Of a stretch of DNA of 28,178 bases, positions 22,601-28,178 are shown piece by piece. The position numbers and the translations under genes are program-made. Position 1 is the stretch's first letter; the number at the start of each line of letters is the position of its first letter. This stretch comes from Nitrospirota bacterium (lineage in GTDB: Bacteria > Nitrospirota > Thermodesulfovibrionia > JACRGW01), in NCBI GenBank assembly GCA_016212195.1, contig JACRGW010000154.1:1-28178 (forward strand), written 5' to 3'. The notes beneath the pieces were generated by a model, which saw only the letters and a list, made by a program, of their open reading frames with translations, did not search any database and was not told the origin of the DNA.

Positions 22601-23573
22601 TCTTGGCGGGCCAGATTCCTTAGAATCTGTACGTACTTTTCTCTTTAAACTCTTCTCTGACAGGGACATAATCAAACTCCCTGTCCCATCATTCCTTCAA
22701 AGAGGTCTGGCATGGACAATCGCTACACTTCGTTCAAAGAAGGTAACTGGATATTATCGGATGATCGGGGGAAAGTCGCCCATACTCGATATCACAAGGA
22801 ATCAGGCAGAGGCTTTAGAGAGATTTTTGAAAACAGACTCCAGACTCCAGACCCCAGACTCTACACTGAGCTACAAAGTCTATTTTGGAATGAGATACTC
22901 ACCACCATTTATAAAGGATATGGTAAAAAAAATAATGGATGACGGGATTAATAAGGTTATAGTCCTTCCTCTCTTCCCTCATTACTCTCAGGCAACAACA
23001 GGCTCGTCCTTTAAAGAGGTAAAGAGTGTATCGGATGAGATTGGAGTTCATGGTTCAGAGGTCAGAGTCAATTATATCGAAAGCTGGTACGACCATCCAA
23101 AGTATATTGACGCAATTAGTGAAAAGATAACAGAGGGACTTAAGAAATTCGATGATCCAGAGAAGGTAAAAGTTATATTCAGTGCCCATAGTTTGCCTAA
23201 GACATTTATCGATAAAGGAGACCCTTATCTCAGACATTTAGAGGCCACAATCTCAGGGGTTCTTGAAAGGGTATGCCCTATCTCATGGCATCTCGGATTC
23301 CAGAGTAGAAGTGGTCCTGTAAAATGGTTAGAGCCTTCAACAGACAAGGTAATTGACAGACTTGCAGAAGAAGGGTGTAAGAAGATTCTGATAGTACCGA
23401 TAAGTTTTGTTTCGGATCATTTAGAGACTTTATATGAGATTGATATACTATACCGAAAAATGGCCGAGGAGAAGGGAGTAGTGTTGAAGAGGACCGAATC
23501 CCTTAATGCATCACCTAAATTCATTGAAGCACTTGGAGAGATCGTTTTAACCAATCTCGGGAGGTTGGTCTGA
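22578..23573 (+). CDS. hemH: Ferrochelatase (HemH/CpfC)
   Basis: A 331-residue ferrochelatase. I chose the ATG at 22578 (MIGVLLLNLGGPDS), where the conserved fold begins; an upstream TTG at 22542 would add 12 unrelated residues. The catalytic histidine is in SAHSLPK and the proton-path glutamate in FVSDHLETLYEIDI. It inserts iron into coproporphyrin III or protoporphyrin IX. A heptamer tract (22832-22866) adds about 12 residues (TDSRLQTPDSTL) in a loop before YKVYFGMRY; a second, shorter tract is at 23046-23066. Its stop overlaps the hemY start. Confidence 0.95.
   Translation: MIGVLLLNLGGPDSLESVRTFLFKLFSDRDIIKLPVPSFLQRGLAWTIATLRSKKVTGYYRMIGGKSPILDITRNQAEALERFLKTDSRLQTPDSTLSYKVYFGMRYSPPFIKDMVKKIMDDGINKVIVLPLFPHYSQATTGSSFKEVKSVSDEIGVHGSEVRVNYIESWYDHPKYIDAISEKITEGLKKFDDPEKVKVIFSAHSLPKTFIDKGDPYLRHLEATISGVLERVCPISWHLGFQSRSGPVKWLEPSTDKVIDRLAEEGCKKILIVPISFVSDHLETLYEIDILYRKMAEEKGVVLKRTESLNASPKFIEALGEIVLTNLGRLV
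22832..22866. repeat. 7-bp tandem tract inside hemH
   Basis: Five heptamers of the TCCAGAC type (two exact at 22839-22852) are translated in frame. Confidence 0.75.
23046..23066. repeat. Short 7-bp tandem tract inside hemH
   Basis: Three heptamers, GTTCATG, GTTCAGA and GGTCAGA, encode the HGSEVRV region. It shares GGTCAGA with the ahbD tract. Confidence 0.4.
23559..23564 (+). promoter_or_regulatory. Ribosome-binding site that sets the hemY start
   Basis: GGGAGG lies 5 nt before CTG at 23570. The next canonical start in frame is a TTG at 23918, which lies inside the fold. Confidence 0.75.
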
Positions 23574-25015
23574 AAGAATCAAAAATAGTAATCATAGGTG
23601 GAGGCATATCAGGGCTTGCTACAGGTTATCTCCTGTCCGAAAACATTAAGGACGGCTTCGACATTAAAGTCCTTGAGGCAGAAAACCGTCCCGGAGGAAA
23701 GATATGGAGTGAGAAGACAGATGGTTTCTTATGCGAAAGGGGGCCTAACGGATTTCTTGACAACAAACCCTGGACACTGGAATTATGCGACAAGCTGGAT
23801 ATAAGCAAGGGTCTTTTAAGGACAAATGATTCAGCTAAAAAAAGGTTTATTTATACTAAAGGTAGACTCCACCAGCTACCTGAATCACTTCTTCCCTTCT
23901 TTTTTGGATCAAAGATCTTGTCCTTTCCCGGGAAACTCCGCATACTTCTTGAGCCCTTTACAAAATTGCCTGAAGAAGGGATTGATGAGACAATTGCTGA
24001 CTTTGTTAAGAGGCATATAGGTGACGAGGCCCTGAGGGAATTAGTCAGTCCGATGGTTTCAGGAGTTTTTGCCGGTGATCCCTATAGTCTCAGTCTTAAA
24101 AGCAGTTTTCCTGTTATGGCTGAACTTGAGAAAGAGGGTAATGGAAGTCTTGTTAAGGCAATGGTAAAACGTATATCAAAAGGGGCAATAGGCAAAAGAC
24201 AAAGGGATAAGCGAGGAGGACCTTTAGGCCCAGGAGGAACCCTCACATCATTTAAAGAAGGTATCGAATATTTGACTCATATATTAAGCGAAAGATTGGG
24301 AGCGAGGATAATTACAAACACTGAAGTTCAGAGGATCGAGAAGATGCAACGCGAAGATCATCCTTACACTATCTACTTTAAGAATAAGAAAGGCGAAGGT
24401 AAATTTGATGCCGATGTGGTTATTTTAGCAACCCCTGCCTATATAACATCAAAATTAATTGAGCCTGTAGATCCCGCCATATCAAAAGTTCTTAAGGAAA
24501 CCTCCTACCCTCCTTTAGTAGTTGCCTGCCTTGGCTACAAACGATCTCTAATATCTCATCCCCTCGATGGATTCGGATTCCTTATCCCTCATGAGGAAAA
24601 GATGAACATCCTCGGTTGCCTCTGGGATTCAAGTATGTATGAATCAAGGGCACCTGATGGGTATGTCCTTCTCAGGGTTATGATAGGAGGAGCGAGAAAG
24701 CCTGAATCAGCATTCCTCAAAGACGACGAACTTATAATGGCAGCCAGAAATGATTTGAAGATTATTTTAGGAATAGATGTGGTACCTGATTTTGTAAGGA
24801 TATACCGACATGAGAAAGCGATCCCACAGTATACGGCAGGTCATTCAGAGAGAATGAAAATTATAGAAGACTCTTTGAAACATCACCCTGGTTTATTTCT
24901 AACAGGGAATTCTTATTACGGCATTGGGATAAATGACTGTGTTAGGGAGGCATTTAAGACGTCTGAGAAGGTTTTTGAATATTGTTCATGGTACAAACCT
25001 TACGGTTATGCTTAG
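23570..25015 (+). CDS. hemY: Protoporphyrinogen/coproporphyrinogen oxidase, HemY type, with CTG start
   Basis: A 481-residue FAD oxidase when read from CTG at 23570. The FAD motif GGGISGLATGYLL at 10-22 and ENRPGGKIWSE follow directly. No ATG, GTG or TTG occurs in this frame between the preceding stop (23525) and 23918, yet the frame is open and conserved across it. GGGAGG sits 5 nt before the CTG, and CTG overlaps the hemH stop as CTGA, which looks like a classic ATGA coupling with A changed to C. The C-terminal flavin motif is GNSYYGIGINDCVREA. It oxidises protoporphyrinogen IX, or coproporphyrinogen III in the coproporphyrin route. Confidence 0.9.
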   Translation: MKESKIVIIGGGISGLATGYLLSENIKDGFDIKVLEAENRPGGKIWSEKTDGFLCERGPNGFLDNKPWTLELCDKLDISKGLLRTNDSAKKRFIYTKGRLHQLPESLLPFFFGSKILSFPGKLRILLEPFTKLPEEGIDETIADFVKRHIGDEALRELVSPMVSGVFAGDPYSLSLKSSFPVMAELEKEGNGSLVKAMVKRISKGAIGKRQRDKRGGPLGPGGTLTSFKEGIEYLTHILSERLGARIITNTEVQRIEKMQREDHPYTIYFKNKKGEGKFDADVVILATPAYITSKLIEPVDPAISKVLKETSYPPLVVACLGYKRSLISHPLDGFGFLIPHEEKMNILGCLWDSSMYESRAPDGYVLLRVMIGGARKPESAFLKDDELIMAARNDLKIILGIDVVPDFVRIYRHEKAIPQYTAGHSERMKIIEDSLKHHPGLFLTGNSYYGIGINDCVREAFKTSEKVFEYCSWYKPYGYA

Positions 25016-25889
25016 GATAGGTCATATAAGTTATGCTAACTGTACTCCTTTATTCTATGCCTTAATGAAATACCATGACTGTTCAAATTATATTTTTGTC
25101 AAGGGTGTCCCATCTGAACTTAACAGGCTTCTATTAAAAGGCGATATCGATCTTAGTCCTTCTTCTTCTATCGAACTTGCAAGACATCATGATCTTTATT
25201 TCTTTCTACCTAATCTTTCAATAAGTTCGTTCGGTAGAGTAGATAGTATAATCCTCTTCTCCAGAGTACCCTTAGAAGACCTCAATCATAAAAAGATCGC
25301 CCTTACGCAGGCATCAACAACCTCATCAATCCTTCTAAGGATTATAATGGGTGAGTTTCTTAAAATGGATAATACCTTTCACGAAGAGGCTGGACACCTC
25401 GATTATGTATTAAGAAGTTATAAGGCCTTCCTTCTCATCGGAGATGATGCATTAAAAGCGGTTACAGGTTACAAGTTTCAAGTTTCAAGTGTAAAAGAAA
25501 ACTCCGAACTCTTTTTATATGATCTCGGTGAACTGTGGTATAAATTTACAGATCTTCCTTTCGTTTTTGCTCTCTGGCTTTTAAGAAAAGATGTCTTTAG
25601 GGAAAAAGAAGTAGAGGTAGAAGTACTTCTGAAGAGTCTACTTTCATCCAAGGACATCGCATATCAGAGCTTTAATGAAATCATTGAGGAAGCCGATGAA
25701 AGAGAATGGATGACAAAGGATTCTCTTCTTGGATACTGGAATAGAATTTCCTATGACCTTAACAACACCCATTTGAAAGGACTTAAGGAATTCTATAGAT
25801 ATGCCGAGAAACTATCTCTTATTGAACAGATGCCACCATTAGAATCTTATATAATCCCTACAAAAGAAACAGAAAGGAGACAATCATGA
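25008..25889 (+). CDS. mqnA: Chorismate dehydratase MqnA (futalosine menaquinone pathway)
   Basis: A 293-residue periplasmic-binding-protein-fold lyase that dehydrates chorismate for futalosine-route menaquinone synthesis. I chose the ATG at 25008 (MLRIGHISYANCTPLFYAL), where the fold starts, with an 8-bp overlap of hemY. Conserved features: GVPSELNRLLLKGDIDLSPSSSIE, SISSFGRVDSIILFS, LTQASTTSS and LPFVFALW. Between IGDDALKA and LYDLGELWY there are about ten extra residues (TGYKFQVSSV), translated from a heptamer tract. It overlaps the next gene by 4 bp. Confidence 0.93.
   Translation: MLRIGHISYANCTPLFYALMKYHDCSNYIFVKGVPSELNRLLLKGDIDLSPSSSIELARHHDLYFFLPNLSISSFGRVDSIILFSRVPLEDLNHKKIALTQASTTSSILLRIIMGEFLKMDNTFHEEAGHLDYVLRSYKAFLLIGDDALKAVTGYKFQVSSVKENSELFLYDLGELWYKFTDLPFVFALWLLRKDVFREKEVEVEVLLKSLLSSKDIAYQSFNEIIEEADEREWMTKDSLLGYWNRISYDLNNTHLKGLKEFYRYAEKLSLIEQMPPLESYIIPTKETERRQS
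25461..25495. repeat. 7-bp tandem tract inside mqnA
   Basis: Five heptamers of the GTTTCAA type (two exact at 25475-25488) are translated in frame as a loop insertion. Confidence 0.75.
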
Positions 25890-27340
25890 AAACCATATTT
25901 CTTTTAGTACTTACTATCCTTTTGTTGCCATTTTATGCAAATGCTGGAATGAACATTTCCATAAAGGATACAATAGAGCTAGCCCTTGAGAATAATCTCG
26001 ATATAAAGATAGAAAAATTTAATCCTGATATCAGAAAAACTGAGACAGAGAAAGAACGGTCGATTTTTGATCCTGTCTTTACATCAGATTTCAGTAATTC
26101 GGCTTCAAGAACCCCATCCTCAAGTGAACTGGAAGGAGCGAGAGAAATAGATCAGAAAGTCCTCGACTTTAGCATAGGGCTAACTCAGAAATTCGTTACA
26201 GGCACCTCTGCTGAGCTTAAATTTATAAATGCAAGATACCGGTCTAATTCTATATTTCTTAAAATAAACCCCTACTATGAGTCCGATGTCACACTTACAT
26301 TAACACAGCCTCTCCTTAAAGATTTCGGCCCTAATATAAATCTTACAAGGATTAGAATAGCAGAAAACAATGAGAACATATCGAGAGAACAATTAAAATC
26401 GAAAATTATTGAAGTCATTTCTAACTCAAAAAGGGCATACTGGAACCTATTGCTAAGCATCGATGAGCTGGAGGTCAGAAAGCTTTCATTAAATCTTGCT
26501 AAGGACCTTTTAGAAAGAAACCGGAAGAAGGTTGAAGTCGGAGTCCTCGCACCTATTGAATTAATACAGGCTGAGGCTGGTGTTGCTTCAAGGGAAGAGG
26601 CAGTTTTTGTAGCAGAGAAGGCAGTAAGGGATGCAGAGGATGCTGTTAAGAGAATTACTGGATTGACGAAAGAATGGGAGAAGGTTTTAATCCCTGTAGA
26701 TAAACCTATAATCTCAAAAGAAAGTCTGCATTTTGATGAATCTAAACGGATAGCTTTCGAAAGTCGTCCTGATTACCTACAGGCAAATAAGGATTTAGAT
26801 AATAAAGCAATAAATATGAGATACACAAAAAATCAAACGCTTCCTGAACTCTCTTTTGTTGGAGGTATAGGCCTTAATGGTCTGAATAGCAGTTACAGCT
26901 CAGATCTCAAGAGCCTCAGATCTGGAGATTTCTATTCATGGAAGGTGGGATTGAGTCTCGAGATCCCTATAGGTAACAGAAGTGCAAGAAGTGATTATCT
27001 AAAGGCAAGGCTTGAGGAAGAGAAGGCAAGAGTCGAATTAAAAAACCTAGAAGAAGCAATTATCGTCGAAATCAGGGAGACCCTTAGAGAGATTGACACA
27101 ACCCATAAAAGGATTGATGCTACAAGGTCTGCAAGGATTTTGGCGGAAAAGAAACTTGAGGCCGAAGAGAAAAAGTTCAATGTGGGTATGTCAACAAGCC
27201 ATGATATCCTTATCTTTCAGGAAGAGCTTGCTAATGCCTTAAGGAATGAAAAGAAGGCCATGATAGACCACAATAATGCTTTAATAAATTTAGAGAAGGT
27301 AACAGGTATTACCATTGAAAAGGCAGGTATTGTCTTTTAA
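25886..27340 (+). CDS. TolC-family outer-membrane efflux protein
   Basis: A 484-residue outer-membrane channel with signal peptide (MKTIFLLVLTILLLPFYANA). Two efflux repeats are visible, ending near the conserved RKKVEVGVLAPIELIQAEAGV and EEKKFNVGMSTSHDILIFQEELA. It is longer than the first TolC because of an inserted beta region after residue 50 (TSDFSNSASRTPSSSEL). AAGGAG precedes the ATG, which overlaps the mqnA stop (ATGA). It has no exporter genes beside it, so it could serve any of the three ABC systems to the left or act elsewhere. The link with the haem/menaquinone run may be only transcriptional. Confidence 0.92.
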   Translation: MKTIFLLVLTILLLPFYANAGMNISIKDTIELALENNLDIKIEKFNPDIRKTETEKERSIFDPVFTSDFSNSASRTPSSSELEGAREIDQKVLDFSIGLTQKFVTGTSAELKFINARYRSNSIFLKINPYYESDVTLTLTQPLLKDFGPNINLTRIRIAENNENISREQLKSKIIEVISNSKRAYWNLLLSIDELEVRKLSLNLAKDLLERNRKKVEVGVLAPIELIQAEAGVASREEAVFVAEKAVRDAEDAVKRITGLTKEWEKVLIPVDKPIISKESLHFDESKRIAFESRPDYLQANKDLDNKAINMRYTKNQTLPELSFVGGIGLNGLNSSYSSDLKSLRSGDFYSWKVGLSLEIPIGNRSARSDYLKARLEEEKARVELKNLEEAIIVEIRETLREIDTTHKRIDATRSARILAEKKLEAEEKKFNVGMSTSHDILIFQEELANALRNEKKAMIDHNNALINLEKVTGITIEKAGIVF

Positions 27341-27444
27341 CCTATACTATCTATGCCCTTGAATTTTCTGTTTCAACTTGACATGGAAAACACCTTATGA
27401 TACCCTTCGTAGGCCTCAAGAGGTTCTATTAGCATTCCTAAATC

Positions 27445-27453
27445 TGTTATAAT
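27445..27453 (+). promoter_or_regulatory. Extended -10 promoter of the aminotransferase gene
   Basis: TGTTATAAT is a perfect extended -10 (TGnTATAAT) with no good -35. The predicted start is near 27460, about 20 nt before the ATG. TTGACA at 27378 is too far away to belong with it. Confidence 0.5.
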
Positions 27454-27480
27454 ATCGTTAATGCAGAGGGAGATAGAAAA

Positions 27481-28178
27481 ATGAAAAAGAAATATCTTTT
27501 AGCGCCTGGACCAACACCTGTACCACCAGAGGTGCTTATGGCTATGTCTATGCCTATAATACACCACAGGGCACCTGATTTTATCCCTGTGCTTGATGCC
27601 GCAAAGAAGGGACTTCAGTGGCTATATCAAACAAAGAATGATGTTCTGATTCTGTCAGCAAGCGGAACAGGTGGAATGGTGGGCGCAGTGAGTAATTTTC
27701 TCTCCCCCGGAGATAAAGCTTTGGTTATTAATGGTGGGAAATTCGGTGAGAGATGGACAAAGATTTGCAAGGCCTACGGTATAGGTGTGGAAGAAATAAA
27801 AGTAGAATGGGGTTATACTGTTAAACCTGAAGAGGTTGAAAGTGTACTTAGAAAAGATCCATCCTTCAAGGCGGTCTTTGTTCAGGCCTGTGAGACCTCT
27901 ACGGGAGTGTACCATGATGTAAAGAGTTTAGGGGAAATCGTTAAGAAATTTAAAAATACAATACTCGTTGTAGATGCAATTTCTGCCCTCGTTGCCCATG
28001 ATATCAGGACAGACGAATGGGGAATAGATGTGATGGTTGGAGGATCTCAGAAAGGAGTTATGCTTCCTCCAGGTCTTGCCTTCGTGAGCATCAGTGACAA
28101 GGCATGGAAGATGTCGGAGACATCCAAAGCTCCGAGATTCTATTTCAATTTTAAAAAGGAGAAGGAAGCCCTTGCCAA
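27481..28178 (+). CDS. Class V PLP aminotransferase, serine-pyruvate/alanine-glyoxylate type (3' end cut off)
   Basis: The first 232 residues of a small class V aminotransferase are visible. The N-terminus YLLAPGPTPVPPEVL and the PLP-phosphate loop SASGTGGMVGAV (59-70) fit the serine-pyruvate/alanine-glyoxylate group. The cofactor Asp is in VVDAIS (about 165), and Lys191 in GGSQKGVMLPPG is the Schiff-base lysine. Family members transfer amino groups between Ala or Ser and glyoxylate or pyruvate; in anaerobes the gene often stands beside serA in serine metabolism, which would lie beyond the edge. A GAGG ribosome-binding site is about 10 nt upstream. Confidence 0.9.
   Translation, partial: MKKKYLLAPGPTPVPPEVLMAMSMPIIHHRAPDFIPVLDAAKKGLQWLYQTKNDVLILSASGTGGMVGAVSNFLSPGDKALVINGGKFGERWTKICKAYGIGVEEIKVEWGYTVKPEEVESVLRKDPSFKAVFVQACETSTGVYHDVKSLGEIVKKFKNTILVVDAISALVAHDIRTDEWGIDVMVGGSQKGVMLPPGLAFVSISDKAWKMSETSKAPRFYFNFKKEKEALA

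Noticed and set aside
27378..27401. TTGACA with TATGAT as the aminotransferase promoter
   Set aside because: The spacer is only 12 bp; the extended -10 at 27445 is more credible.

Overview
The window reads as chromosomal DNA of an anaerobic or microaerophilic Gram-negative bacterium with moderately low GC. Two TolC-type outer-membrane channels show that it is diderm. AhbD-type haem synthesis, a futalosine-pathway menaquinone gene (mqnA), a PhoBR/Pst locus and a PucG-like aminotransferase together suggest Nitrospirota (Thermodesulfovibrionia-like). That is a judgement from gene content, not from a marker gene.

Layout. 1-9274 holds three MacAB/LolD/DevBCA-type tripartite ABC exporters. The first, on the minus strand, runs off the left edge (fusion protein, ATPase). 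The second, on the plus strand, is complete (TolC, fusion protein, ATPase, permease) and has a near-consensus promoter. The third, on the minus strand (permease, ATPase, fusion protein), has a permease broken by one in-frame TGA. 9368-11165 is an accessory island: a consensus promoter, a hicAB toxin-antitoxin pair that looks like an integron gene cassette (core site at 9430, attC-like site at 9962-10019), then a pore-like membrane protein overlapping a DUF1003 protein of different base composition, ending at a short direct repeat. 11314 starts a lone macrodomain gene. 11989-19147 is a phosphate-starvation locus on the minus strand: phoB-phoR, a small Cys-rich gene, pstS, then pstC-pstA-pstB-phoU. 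Pho-box-like 11-bp repeats precede both the Cys-rich gene/pstS unit and pstC, and an intrinsic terminator separates them. 19251-20385 pairs a CooT-like nickel protein with a CDF metal exporter. 20439-27340 is a tightly packed plus-strand run: ahbD, hemE, hemH, hemY, mqnA and a second TolC-like gene. A class V aminotransferase runs off the right edge.

How the genes fit together. HemE, HemY, HemH and AhbD could in principle form a complete route from uroporphyrinogen III to haem b through coproporphyrin, with AhbD taking the last step in place of ChdC. PhoR/PhoB would sense and respond to phosphate and drive the Pst importer through the two Pho boxes.

Most unusual features. (1) At least nine short tracts with an exact 7-bp period but different heptamers lie at gene junctions and inside genes, where hemH, mqnA, the ahbD tail and one fusion-protein N-terminus translate through them. 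(2) A dispersed palindromic repeat is inserted in frame in the ATP-binding domain of PhoR, with a relative between pstC and pstS. (3) The hicAB unit has integron-cassette architecture without a visible integrase. (4) hemY appears to start at CTG.
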